Below the pieces are notes generated by a model, which was given only the letters and a program-made list of their open reading frames with translations, made no database searches and had not been told where the DNA came from. Source: a virus. Taken from it: 41,475 nucleotides of DNA. Position 1 is the first letter of the stretch; every line of letters starts with the position of its first letter. The stretch is from IMG/VR virus record IMGVR_UViG_3300042456_000578, positions 1 through 41,475 of that record, one strand, 5' to 3'. The position numbers were made by a program, and so were the translations under genes. Below are positions 15,957-23,925 of this stretch, piece after piece.

Positions 15957-16598
15957 ATGTATCACTCACAAGTAGGGCAGGACGAGTTCGTTGACAATTT
16001 TCTTGGCGGAAAGCGCAATGGCCGCTATTTGGACATAGGAAGCCACAATGGGGTTGACCTTTCAAATAGCTATTTCTTTGAGGTTCAAAGAGGTTGGACG
16101 GGCGTTTTGATTGAGCCTATGGAGGAGGAATACGCTAAATTGGTGGCCAATCGCAGCGACAAGAATGATTTCTTCAATGTAGCGGTTTCCAATTACTTTG
16201 GTACGGCTCAATTCACCAAGATATTGGGTGGATATCACGGCCTGAATATGATTTCGGGTCTAAAGCAAAGCTTACACGAAAAGCATCTTGACAGGATTCA
16301 CAGGGAAGCCAATGAGTCAAATGCCCAAGTCGTAGATGTCACCGTGCCTGTTAGAACGGTCCAGGACATATTGGACGAATGCGAACTTTATCAATTTGAC
16401 TTTTGCTCCCTTGACACGGAGGGTTCAGAGTACGAGGTCCTTGAAGGAATTGATTTCAGCAAGACCGAAATAAGCATTTTCTTGATAGAAAACAACGGCT
16501 ATGAATCAAGGGAGAAGATTGAGTCTTTCTTGAGTAGGAAGGGCTATCGCTTCCACAGAAGCATTGGGCATGATGATGTTTACACCTTGATTCATTAA
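15957..16598 (+). CDS. FkbM-family methyltransferase
   Basis: A 213-residue SAM-dependent methyltransferase. It begins SQVGQDEFVDNFL, and YLDIGSHNGVDLSNSYFFE (about 24-42) is the SAM-binding motif I. WTGVLIEPMEEEYAKL is motif II, and FCSLDTEGSEYEVLEGIDF (about 147-165) is the hallmark FkbM strand. FkbM enzymes O-methylate sugars or other small groups, so it plausibly caps the glycan built by the preceding transferases. It begins 2 bases after the fucosyltransferase stop and ends the cassette. Confidence 0.88.
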   Translation: MYHSQVGQDEFVDNFLGGKRNGRYLDIGSHNGVDLSNSYFFEVQRGWTGVLIEPMEEEYAKLVANRSDKNDFFNVAVSNYFGTAQFTKILGGYHGLNMISGLKQSLHEKHLDRIHREANESNAQVVDVTVPVRTVQDILDECELYQFDFCSLDTEGSEYEVLEGIDFSKTEISIFLIENNGYESREKIESFLSRKGYRFHRSIGHDDVYTLIH

Positions 16599-16641
16599 TT
16601 CGCTGGCGTTTATTGGCATTCGCAAATCCCGAATTATACCT

Positions 16642-16649
16642 TAATTTTG
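16642..16649 (+). promoter_or_regulatory. putative -7 element TAATTTTG before the portal block
   Basis: TAATTTTG lies in the 104-base gap between the methyltransferase and portal genes, 18 bases before the mini-ORF start at 16668 and 53 bases before the portal ATG. A clear -33 element at normal spacing is not evident. Confidence 0.5.
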
Positions 16650-16667
16650 AGGACAAAACCATTCCCA

Positions 16668-16700
16668 ATGTGCAAATGCAGAGGCGGTAAAAAGCGATAG
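16668..16700 (+). CDS. ten-codon mini-ORF encoding a CxC peptide
   Basis: ATG 16668 opens a complete frame for MCKCRGGKKR ending in TAG at 16698-16700, 2 bases before the portal start. The peptide has a CxC motif and a basic tail. It lies downstream of a -7 element, so it would be the first translated item of the portal mRNA. It may be a real micropeptide or an upstream ORF that couples translation to the portal gene. The evidence is position and composition only. Confidence 0.35.
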   Translation: MCKCRGGKKR

Positions 16701-16702
16701 CC

Positions 16703-18550
16703 ATGACAACAGAGGAAATTCTCCCCCTGTTAGACAAAATCATAACGGAGTACAAGAAGTACGAGGTTAAGAAAAAGTCTGACAAGTTTTACATCCCCGA
16801 TTTCTACCCGACCTATCAGTCTTGCGTGGAGATGGAGATGAGGCTTCGGATCCACTCCGATTACGATGCCTTCCCCGAAAAGCTGTTCCGGGAGAAAGCC
16901 CCCAACGAACTCCCCCACGAGTTCAATTATCGGAAGAACATCTACAAGCCCATCACGGTGCCTTATTTCCATAAGGCCGTAAACATTGCTGGGCGAGTGT
17001 GGAATCGGCAGAATTACGAGGTTCGCTTTGAGGACGCTTCCCAAGAAAGGTATTTCAACGAGGACTATCCTCGCTTTGGCTCATTGGAGAACTATTTTCA
17101 GCAGATTGTGAGCTTTATGACCTTGACCGACCCCAATGCGGTCTTGGCCATTATGCCTACCGACCTTCAATACTTTGAGGACGGCACCTTTAACGATACC
17201 ATTGAAACCACGCCTGTGGCCCATTGCTTTCACTCCAAGCGAGTGTGGGGATGGAAGGAGGGCGAGTATGCCTTCCTAAAGGCTGATTACGGCTCCGAGG
17301 TTGAGCATGGCCGTACCAAGACGGATGATGGGTTGGTCTTCTACATCTTTGACAAGAACGAGATTCAGATTGCCAAGCAAATCGGCAAGAAGGGCGATTA
17401 CGAGTTTGAGATTGGCCTTTACTATCGCCACAACTTAGGCTATTTGCCCTGCACGAGGCTCGGAGGTATTTCGGTGCAGGAACACGGCGATTACTATTTT
17501 CAATCCTTCTACACCCCTGCCATCCCCGCTTTGGACCAAGCCGTGTGCGACTTCAGCACCTTGCAGATGTCCAAGTTCAGCCACGCTTTCTTGCAGAAGT
17601 GGGAATATGTGGATGAGTGCGATAAGTGCAATGGCTCTGGGCAGATTGAGGAGGCGTTAGGCTTTGAGGAGAAGGTGGCCATTGCCTGCTCTAATTGCGG
17701 AGGCTCTGGCACGAAGCGGATGTTCGGGCCGATGTCGGTGTACCAGGTGCAGACTCCGAACCGATTCACGACCGAGGTGGAGACCAAGGTGAACATCCCT
17801 CCTGCCGGGTTCATTGAGTTGGATCCGCAAATCCTTGACTTCCTAAACAAGCAAGTCATTACCAATATCCAGATGGCCTTTGAGTTGTTGTCCATTGATG
17901 TAATGAACAACGAGAAGATTTCGGGCCGTGAGACCGCCACGGGTAAGGCCATTGACCGGGAGGAGTTGTATTCCTTCCTGCTCCGCTTTGCCAACACCAT
18001 CTTTGCTGACTATGAGTTCGCTATGGACACGATTGGGAGGATGCGTTATGGCGATGCTTGGGCTATGCCTGCGGTTCGCTATCCGCAGAACTTTGAGATG
18101 CGTACCGATGCGGAGTTGACCGCAGAGATTAAGTTGGCCCCGACCTTTTCCAAGGCGATGTTGGCCCAGCAATACCTTGACACTCGCTTCCCCATCCAGG
18201 AGGAGAAGAGTGCGATAATGAAGTTGAGCGTCCAGGTTGACCCCTTCTTCAATCTTGAAACGAGGGATGTCTTGGCGTTGGTTGCTTCGGGCATTGCCCC
18301 CAAGTGGAAGGCGATAATGCACTTTGAGTTGGAGTCCTTGATTAAGGAGGCTTTGTCGGAGAACGAGGAGTTCTTGACGCTGACCTTGGCCGAGCAGAAG
18401 GCGGTGTTGATAGAGATGGCCAAGAAGTTGGTGCCAGAGGATGAGGGTTCGTCCAGGATGACTCCCCAAAGCGTTATGAACGCACGGACGGCTATCCCTC
18501 CTGCACAGGCAGAGGACGAGGACGAAGAGGGCGAGGAGGACGAATCGTAA
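16703..18550 (+). CDS. portal protein with a DnaJ-like zinc-finger insertion
   Basis: At 615 residues it forms the vertex ring through which DNA passes. Its place before a MuF-like protein, scaffold and capsid, and segments such as YRKNIYKPITVPYFHKAVNIAGRVW and EKISGRETATGKAIDREELY (the long helix region), support the call. The middle holds two CxxCxGSG-type motifs, CDKCNGSG (306-313) and CSNCGGSG (329-336), as in the zinc-binding region of DnaJ. This is unusual for portals. The C-terminus is very acidic (AEDEDEEGEEDES). A 2-base gap separates it from the next gene. Confidence 0.85.
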   Translation: MTTEEILPLLDKIITEYKKYEVKKKSDKFYIPDFYPTYQSCVEMEMRLRIHSDYDAFPEKLFREKAPNELPHEFNYRKNIYKPITVPYFHKAVNIAGRVWNRQNYEVRFEDASQERYFNEDYPRFGSLENYFQQIVSFMTLTDPNAVLAIMPTDLQYFEDGTFNDTIETTPVAHCFHSKRVWGWKEGEYAFLKADYGSEVEHGRTKTDDGLVFYIFDKNEIQIAKQIGKKGDYEFEIGLYYRHNLGYLPCTRLGGISVQEHGDYYFQSFYTPAIPALDQAVCDFSTLQMSKFSHAFLQKWEYVDECDKCNGSGQIEEALGFEEKVAIACSNCGGSGTKRMFGPMSVYQVQTPNRFTTEVETKVNIPPAGFIELDPQILDFLNKQVITNIQMAFELLSIDVMNNEKISGRETATGKAIDREELYSFLLRFANTIFADYEFAMDTIGRMRYGDAWAMPAVRYPQNFEMRTDAELTAEIKLAPTFSKAMLAQQYLDTRFPIQEEKSAIMKLSVQVDPFFNLETRDVLALVASGIAPKWKAIMHFELESLIKEALSENEEFLTLTLAEQKAVLIEMAKKLVPEDEGSSRMTPQSVMNARTAIPPAQAEDEDEEGEEDES

Positions 18551-18551
18551 T

Positions 18552-19358
18552 ATGACTTTAGAGCAAATTCAGTCCAAGAAGCAGAAGAACTTGGACACGA
18601 TTGGCGAGGAGTTTGGCAAGCAGGTGGAGGAATCGCAGAACGAGGTTCTGCCTCTTATCATTGCCCTGCTCGCTTTATTCAGTTACGACAAGAACGGCAA
18701 TATATCTTTTGACACGGCCAATTATGCTCGTGTCAATGCCTTTATGGATGGAGTGGATGGGGCCGTTGCCGGGAGCAAGTATTTTGATGCCTTGGTTTTC
18801 TTGATGGACAAGGTGGATGCCCAGGCCGAACTTACCAGAGAGATGTACCGCAAGATGGGCCTTGACCCCGATGCTATTTCCGGCATTGATTACGAGGCCC
18901 AAGCGACCTCTATGCTTGAGGACTTGACCAATTTTAAGTCGGGCTTTTCAACGGCCTTGAGAAACTTTATCCTTGCGTCTATTGCCGCTGGCTCTGACCG
19001 AACCGCTTTGGAGGAGGGCATTGCCCAAATCGTGAAAGGGGGTGGTGGAAAAAAGGGGTTGCTTTTTGACACGGCCACGCTTACGGCTGACACGATGTTT
19101 GCGGTCATTGACCGCTCCTTCACCTTTGCGATGGGCGAGGCTTTGGGCATTAAGAAATACTTGTACGCAGGAGGCTTAGTAAACGATTCTCGGCCATTTT
19201 GTGTGGCGAGGGATGGTAAGGTATTCACGAAGGAAGAAGTGCGCTCCTGGGGCAAATTAGGCGATTGGAAGGGCAAGATTGTCGGCACCGATGAATCCAC
19301 CATTTTTATCTACTTGGGAGGCTATCGTTGCAGGCACTGGCTTGTCCCTCAAGTTTAG
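18552..19358 (+). CDS. MuF-like minor head protein
   Basis: A 268-residue protein next to the portal. The C-terminal 65 residues (KKYLYAGGLVNDSRPFCVARDGKVF, then GYRCRHWLVPQV) carry the Cys/His/Arg pattern of the Mu F-type head-morphogenesis domain (SRPFC...GKxF...GxRCRH). The N-terminal portion is helical. Such proteins are minor capsid components and are sometimes injected with the DNA. It starts 1 base after the portal stop and is followed by a short gap with a promoter-like element. Confidence 0.8.
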   Translation: MTLEQIQSKKQKNLDTIGEEFGKQVEESQNEVLPLIIALLALFSYDKNGNISFDTANYARVNAFMDGVDGAVAGSKYFDALVFLMDKVDAQAELTREMYRKMGLDPDAISGIDYEAQATSMLEDLTNFKSGFSTALRNFILASIAAGSDRTALEEGIAQIVKGGGGKKGLLFDTATLTADTMFAVIDRSFTFAMGEALGIKKYLYAGGLVNDSRPFCVARDGKVFTKEEVRSWGKLGDWKGKIVGTDESTIFIYLGGYRCRHWLVPQV

Positions 19359-19374
19359 TTTGCCCATTATTGTT

Positions 19375-19382
19375 TATATTTG
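19375..19382 (+). promoter_or_regulatory. putative -7 element TATATTTG
   Basis: TATATTTG in the 50-base gap after the MuF-like gene precedes ATG 19409 by 26 bases. The leader between them contains ACCTAAACC and TTAATCTTATG, a form of the leader element seen before many genes here. Confidence 0.55.
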
Positions 19383-19408
19383 CGGTACAAACCTAAACCT
19401 TTAATCTT

Positions 19409-19774
19409 ATGAATGAAAGAATTACAGGACGATGCGTCCCTGTTCTCCGTGCGGATGGAGAGCAGATTCTCGTGACCATTGCGGTTGCGCAGAACACCGA
19501 GTTTCTCAAAAAGTACGGTATGCGTATTCTTGACGAAACGCTACTCCACGCCAAGCCCGAAACCTTCTCGGCCCCTATCCAGGAATTGCCTAAGCGCAGA
19601 CCGATGTTGGTGGAGCAAGAGCCTGTGGCCGTTGTTTCAACGCAGGAGTTTATGGACCAGACCCCCGAAGTCCCTGCCGATGAAGAGGTGTTTGAGCAAG
19701 AGGTAGCGACCGAAGAGGAGCAGACCGAGATTCCGACCGAAGAAACCACAACCACTAAAACCCGTAGAAAATGA
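19409..19774 (+). CDS. hypothetical head-region protein with acidic Thr/Glu tail
   Basis: A 121-residue protein. The first 50 residues (RCVPVLRADGEQILVTIAVAQNTEFLKKYG) seem folded; the remainder is Pro, Glu and Thr-rich, low in complexity, and ends TTTTKTRRK. It overlaps the scaffold gene by 4 bases (ATGA), so the two are translated together. A role in capsid assembly is likely from position, but no family is recognised. A longer open frame on the opposite strand overlapping this gene and the scaffold is a shadow. Confidence 0.65.
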   Translation: MNERITGRCVPVLRADGEQILVTIAVAQNTEFLKKYGMRILDETLLHAKPETFSAPIQELPKRRPMLVEQEPVAVVSTQEFMDQTPEVPADEEVFEQEVATEEEQTEIPTEETTTTKTRRK

Positions 19775-20586
19775 GCATAGACTCCAAAGAGATGGCCAAA
19801 TGGCTGTTTGACCAAGAGAAGGACTTTGAAAGCCTTGACCAATTCAAGGAAGAACTCGCCAAGAAATATGTCGCTCGTGAGGTGGCCGTTGATGACGAGG
19901 ACATCCGCAACAAAGTAACGGGCAAGACGCTCGGAAGCCTTGAAACCAAGTTCAAGCGTGCCTTCAACCTCACCGAGGACGATGTGAAGGGCAAGAAGTT
20001 GTCGGATTTGTTTGAGGTTGCCCAACAGCGCATTCAAGCTCAAGTGGATGAGCTGAAAACTCAAGCCCAAAACAGCGGTAAGGACGATGAGGCTTACAAG
20101 GCTCAACTCGCTGAATTGAAAAGGCAGAAGGGCGAGTACGAAACCTTGGCCGGGGAGTTGACGCAGAAGTTGGAGCAGAAGGAGGTGGAGTCGCAGAAGG
20201 CCATTGAGAATTACATTGTGAACCAAGAGGTTATGAAGATTAAGGCCAATGTGCCTTGGAGCGATTCGGTCAATTCCCTTGCGAAGAAAGGCTTTGACAT
20301 AGAATTGAATGAAAAGTATATCTTTGCATTGTCGGATGGGAAGTTGACGGTGACGGATAAGCAAGGCAACCAAATCAAGAATGATAAGGGGACTGCGTAT
20401 CTTTCGCCCGAAGAGTTGGTAAGGAGTGAGGCTGAGAAGGCTCAAATGCTCAAGAAAGCAGGAGATGCCGGTAAGCAAGACACGCCTCCAGTTCGGACTT
20501 CTTCTTCCAACAAGGAAGGTACTCGTGGTGAGCGTTTTCTTCACCCAAGGGCCGTAAAGCATAGAGAAGAACTGAACGCACGATGA
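19771..20586 (+). CDS. putative capsid scaffolding protein
   Basis: A 271-residue, highly charged protein immediately before the major capsid gene. Residues about 85-150 form a predicted coiled coil (QAQVDELKTQAQ, YKAQLAELKRQKGEYETLAGELTQKLEQKE in pieces). The C-terminus is basic, with HPRAVKHREELNAR, like the capsid-binding tail of scaffolds. Scaffolds guide prohead assembly and are then expelled. Identification is by composition and position, because scaffolds diverge quickly in sequence. Confidence 0.75.
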   Translation: MSIDSKEMAKWLFDQEKDFESLDQFKEELAKKYVAREVAVDDEDIRNKVTGKTLGSLETKFKRAFNLTEDDVKGKKLSDLFEVAQQRIQAQVDELKTQAQNSGKDDEAYKAQLAELKRQKGEYETLAGELTQKLEQKEVESQKAIENYIVNQEVMKIKANVPWSDSVNSLAKKGFDIELNEKYIFALSDGKLTVTDKQGNQIKNDKGTAYLSPEELVRSEAEKAQMLKKAGDAGKQDTPPVRTSSSNKEGTRGERFLHPRAVKHREELNAR

Positions 20587-20666
20587 TGTGTCAAGAGGGA
20601 CAATAAGCCTCATAGTGCCTGGCTTGGCAAGAAATAGCCGACAAATCTTTATTTCATTTTAACAAA

Positions 20667-21731
20667 ATGTCATACGCTTTTAATTCCTTCGTATCGTGTC
20701 CGAACATTCAGGAGCGGTTGGATGCAGGCTATTTCAATGCCGATCCAACGATGTTCCCCGGACACATCAATACCCTTCGTGCGGTCACAAGCCCCATGAA
20801 CGAATCGGGTATTCTCCAAAACCAAATTGACACCAAGAACGGCCATTATCGCCAAGTTGAGGTTGTCTATCAGCCAAGGATGACTGATAGCACCACTTCA
20901 AGCTCTGCGACTTTGAACTGTGCTGCGGGTCCTGAATTTGGTGAAACCTCACGGGTTTACAACATTGACCCCAACACCGGTGCATCTCGCCGTTGGTCTA
21001 TCGGCCTGGACGAGTTGGCTCCTCGTTGTGAAAATGACGAGTCCTACATCGCCCGGCAGTTGGCCATGCACATGCAGGCTATCAAGCGGTACATTAACCA
21101 GGAGGCCGTTACATTCATTGGCACAAACAATGGATTGTACTCTGCCGACCCAGGTTCTACCGTGAACGTGGCTCGCACCCTGTTGACCACTCGGACCAAG
21201 GCTAAAGACGTATCTTACGTTTATGCCGATGACTTCATGTCCGATGTGGTTTATCAGTATCAGTTGGCCGAGGCTTGGGACCGCCCCATCATCATCGGTG
21301 GTGAGCTTGTCCAGAAGTACATGACCGCATTGAAATCTCATTGCTGTGCAACGGTGAACGTTGACCTTCAGCAAATGATGAACTCCGATGCTCAGTCGTA
21401 TTTCTTCTTTGAGCCTCGCATTGGTGCTGCCCAGGGCAACGCTAACGGCTTCGCATTCCTCGCCCCAGGCGGTGTGCAGATGATCCGTTACAACGCCTTC
21501 CGTGGTGCTGACGGCATCCGTGTAATTGATGACCAATCCATCAAGAAGGGTACGATTTCCGACCCCGAAACCGGCTTGGAATTTGATTACTATGCTCAGC
21601 TGGATTGTAACCAATGGAAGTTCTTCATGGGTCTTTCCTACAAGTTCGTGACGCTTCCTTCTGATGTGTTCTTCTTGAACGATCAGCTCCGTGGCGTGAA
21701 CTACATCTTTGAAGGTACTGTGAACAACTAA
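20667..21731 (+). CDS. major capsid protein
   Basis: A 354-residue protein between the scaffold and connector genes, followed by a strong terminator. The start is preceded by TTTTAACAAAATG, the same A/T-rich context as the probable tail tube gene. The sequence has the mixed alpha/beta character of HK97-fold capsids (PTMFPGHINTLRAVTSP, KRYINQEAVTFIGTNN, DRPIIIGGELVQKYM, GVQMIRYNAFRG). It has few charged repeats and is rich in Asn, Asp and Tyr. The HK97 fold is an inference; position and expression signals make the capsid call strong. Confidence 0.85.
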   Translation: MSYAFNSFVSCPNIQERLDAGYFNADPTMFPGHINTLRAVTSPMNESGILQNQIDTKNGHYRQVEVVYQPRMTDSTTSSSATLNCAAGPEFGETSRVYNIDPNTGASRRWSIGLDELAPRCENDESYIARQLAMHMQAIKRYINQEAVTFIGTNNGLYSADPGSTVNVARTLLTTRTKAKDVSYVYADDFMSDVVYQYQLAEAWDRPIIIGGELVQKYMTALKSHCCATVNVDLQQMMNSDAQSYFFFEPRIGAAQGNANGFAFLAPGGVQMIRYNAFRGADGIRVIDDQSIKKGTISDPETGLEFDYYAQLDCNQWKFFMGLSYKFVTLPSDVFFLNDQLRGVNYIFEGTVNN

Positions 21732-21754
21732 TCCTTCGGGCTGTGTGCGACAAG

Positions 21755-21782
21755 AAGGGGGTGCGAAAGCATCCCCTTTTTT
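21755..21782 (+). terminator. intrinsic terminator with GAAA loop after the capsid gene
   Basis: The 8-bp stem GGGGGTGC/GCATCCCC (21757-21764 and 21769-21776) with a GAAA tetraloop and flanking A-T pairs is followed by a T run. Four bases after the run comes the -7 element TACCTTTG of the next gene. Confidence 0.9.
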
Positions 21783-21786
21783 GTTT

Positions 21787-21794
21787 TACCTTTG
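21787..21794 (+). promoter_or_regulatory. -7 element TACCTTTG of a leaderless promoter
   Basis: TACCTTTG ends 4 bases before ATG 21799. The octamer is identical to the one before the first glycosyltransferase, in the same terminator-promoter-ATG layout. Confidence 0.7.
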
Positions 21795-21798
21795 TCGT

Positions 21799-22806
21799 AT
21801 GAGTAATTGTTGGGATAATTTAATCGGCATTCGTGGGCTTTGTCCTGCGGATGCACCGCCCATTAGTGGCCTTTATATCAACGACCTAACGGGCATAAGC
21901 CTCCGTGACCTTGACGCTGGCGTGAACGAGGAGGACAAGACCGCCTATACGCTTATTGAGCGCAAGATTGACCAAGCGGCCAATATGCTGAAAGCGGAGT
22001 CTTTGGCTTATTTGCAGAGCCGTTGGAATTACACGACCTCTGCCTTCAATGGGGACTTAGGCTTCTATGGAGAGTCCGTTGAGGCGTTGCCTGCTGCTTC
22101 GGTCTGGAGGGGCATAGGAATGCGTTATCGCCAGGTTGATTACATCTCCGTCACCATTTCTTCTATCAGCCTGTTGCTCCCAAGTTCGGGCGTTGTGCCG
22201 GTGAGGGTTGTGGATTTGCGAACAGGAGCGACCTTGGACACCTTCAATATCACCTCGGTGGCCAATGCGGTTACGAGGGTCGTGATTAACAAGACCTATC
22301 AATCCAACGGTCAGATGTTGAACCTGGCCGTCCTTTACAATGCGACCTCGGTGGCTTCCTTCCAAACAGGTTTGTACCCGACCTATGGATGCGGTGGATG
22401 CGGCAGGAATTATCGTTGGACGGAGAATATGTTGGAGAGAGCTATTGAGATACCAACGAGTGCGCCTTTGCTTGACTTGAACATAAGCGGAGGAGCCTTC
22501 ACGGGAGGCTTGAGCGTTCAGTATCAGGTCGCTTGCAGCTTTGATTCGCTCTTGTGCGCCCATGTCACGCAACTCGGCTATCCTTTGCTTTACAAGGCTG
22601 GGATGTTGCTATTGAAGGAGATGGAGTTTTCTAAGAGGCTGAATGGCGTGATTGTCTTTAACCGGGATATGAACCAAGAGCTGTCCAACTATTACCAAGC
22701 CCAATACGACCAATATATGCAGCGATACTTTGAGCAGGCGAACCTGCCAGAGGATGGTTGTTTTTCGTGCAGGCAGAGGGTTAGGCAGGCTTCTCGCATT
22801 CCATAG
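21799..22806 (+). CDS. hypothetical head/connector protein
   Basis: A 336-residue protein starting MSNCWDNLIG. The frame is open further upstream, but a terminator and promoter lie directly before ATG 21799. It has cysteine clusters (YGCGGCGRNY, CFSCRQRV) that may bind metal, and a beta-rich middle. An N-terminal LIERKIDQAANMLKAESLAYL helix could form the adaptor-like start. Position after the capsid gene and before tail-completion genes suggests a head-tail adaptor or a decoration protein. No family recognised. Confidence 0.6.
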   Translation: MSNCWDNLIGIRGLCPADAPPISGLYINDLTGISLRDLDAGVNEEDKTAYTLIERKIDQAANMLKAESLAYLQSRWNYTTSAFNGDLGFYGESVEALPAASVWRGIGMRYRQVDYISVTISSISLLLPSSGVVPVRVVDLRTGATLDTFNITSVANAVTRVVINKTYQSNGQMLNLAVLYNATSVASFQTGLYPTYGCGGCGRNYRWTENMLERAIEIPTSAPLLDLNISGGAFTGGLSVQYQVACSFDSLLCAHVTQLGYPLLYKAGMLLLKEMEFSKRLNGVIVFNRDMNQELSNYYQAQYDQYMQRYFEQANLPEDGCFSCRQRVRQASRIP

Positions 22807-22808
22807 CG

Positions 22809-23342
22809 ATGACCATTCAAGACTATATCCGTAAGTTAGAGGGGCAAGTTAGTCGTTTGCCCGAAGCGAGGCTTTACGCCTTGAAGGGAGCGGCAGAGGA
22901 GGCCCATAACGGCAAGGAAGGTATGGTGAGCAGGATTCACGATAAGCACCTTGCAGCCGATATGAGTATAATGAAAAAGAATTATTCACGATACGAGAAA
23001 AAAGATTATAGGCGTGGTGATTTTCTTCCTTACATAGAGTTAAGGGCAAGATACGGGTTGCAGACAAGGGAATGGGATTTAGAGTTTACGGGTACATTGA
23101 GGAACGAGTTTAAGATATTGCGTAAGCGAAGCGAAGGCTCCCCGTTTATGTTTGGAGGCCCGAACTTTGTTTCCGAGATTACGACCAAGGCTGGGCCTGA
23201 TGGTGATATTAATATCGTTAAAGCAACATTCGCTGAAGGATATACGGGCAAAGACATATTCAAGCTTTCTGTTTCGGAGCGCATTGCATTTGTTCGTACT
23301 TTTGCTAAATTGTTTCAAAGTAAGCTTTTCCGACTGAATTAA
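22809..23342 (+). CDS. putative head closure / tail completion protein
   Basis: A 177-residue basic protein in the connector block. WDLEFTGTLRNEFK is reminiscent of tail-completion or minor tail proteins, and a helical first half with many Lys and Arg (KKNYSRYEKKDYRRGDF) precedes it. The start is 2 bases after the previous stop, and its end overlaps the next start by one base. Role inferred from order only. Confidence 0.5.
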   Translation: MTIQDYIRKLEGQVSRLPEARLYALKGAAEEAHNGKEGMVSRIHDKHLAADMSIMKKNYSRYEKKDYRRGDFLPYIELRARYGLQTREWDLEFTGTLRNEFKILRKRSEGSPFMFGGPNFVSEITTKAGPDGDINIVKATFAEGYTGKDIFKLSVSERIAFVRTFAKLFQSKLFRLN

Positions 23343-23902
23343 TGATAGCGACCCAAGTTATTGACGAGATATTCACTCGCTTGAATGCTTACAAGTTGGT
23401 GAGGCACACGGGCTTTGCCGAGTTGTTACCCGATAGGGACGGCAAGGTCATCCCGGCCATTTACTGCAACAACGGCGATTACAAGCACGTTGTGGACGAT
23501 TACGATTGGAGCGAGGGCATTGCTTACATCCGCTACAATGGAAAGGAGCGTGCAGAGGTTACGGACGAGAACAACTTTATTGGGTGCCAGGACTTGCTCC
23601 GCATCGTTTATCCGTTGACCTTGGTGATTATCGGCAAGCGTAAGGGCAAGCGTCCTTACGAGGTCGCATCGCTCGTTCAGAGCAAGATTAGCGGTATGTA
23701 CGAGGCTTTGGCAACGACTGTCGGTGCGGTGAGCATTGATGTCACCTCCATTACGGCCAATTACTCTATCAAGGAGAACCTTGACACCGAGTTTGAGGGG
23801 GCGAAGGTTGTGTGGGACACGGCTTTGTATATGATTGCCTTGGATTTGGAGGTGGAGGTGATTGGCGATGCTTCTTGTCTAAACACCGAGGAACCTTGTT
23901 AA
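23342..23902 (+). CDS. putative tail terminator protein
   Basis: A 186-residue protein beginning IATQVIDEIFTRLNAYKLV. Length, the short helix at the start, a central RIVYPLTLVIIGKRKGKRPYEVASLVQSKI and a late EVEVIG strand fit tail-terminator proteins that cap the tail tube. The sequence ends with two cysteines (CLNTEEPC). Position between connector and fibre genes supports the guess. The start is in a one-base overlap (TAATG) with the preceding gene. Confidence 0.5.
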   Translation: MIATQVIDEIFTRLNAYKLVRHTGFAELLPDRDGKVIPAIYCNNGDYKHVVDDYDWSEGIAYIRYNGKERAEVTDENNFIGCQDLLRIVYPLTLVIIGKRKGKRPYEVASLVQSKISGMYEALATTVGAVSIDVTSITANYSIKENLDTEFEGAKVVWDTALYMIALDLEVEVIGDASCLNTEEPC

Positions 23903-23907
23903 ATTTG
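23900..23907 (+). promoter_or_regulatory. putative -7 element TAAATTTG
   Basis: TAAATTTG overlaps the stop codon of the preceding gene and lies 18 bases before ATG 23926. The leader has CTTAAACCTTAAACC directly before ATG, the same kind of leader element as in the minus-strand operon. Confidence 0.5.
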
Positions 23908-23925
23908 TGTCTTAAACCTTAAACC

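Noticed and set aside
16456-16785. Minus-strand frame across the 16599-16702 gap
   Set aside because: It overlaps two plus-strand genes and looks like a shadow; the gap is better explained by promoter and mini-ORF.
19393-20613. A 406-codon gene on the minus strand
   Set aside because: Antisense to two well-supported genes, with a Leu/Ser-rich product typical of a shadow of a charged, coiled-coil coding strand.
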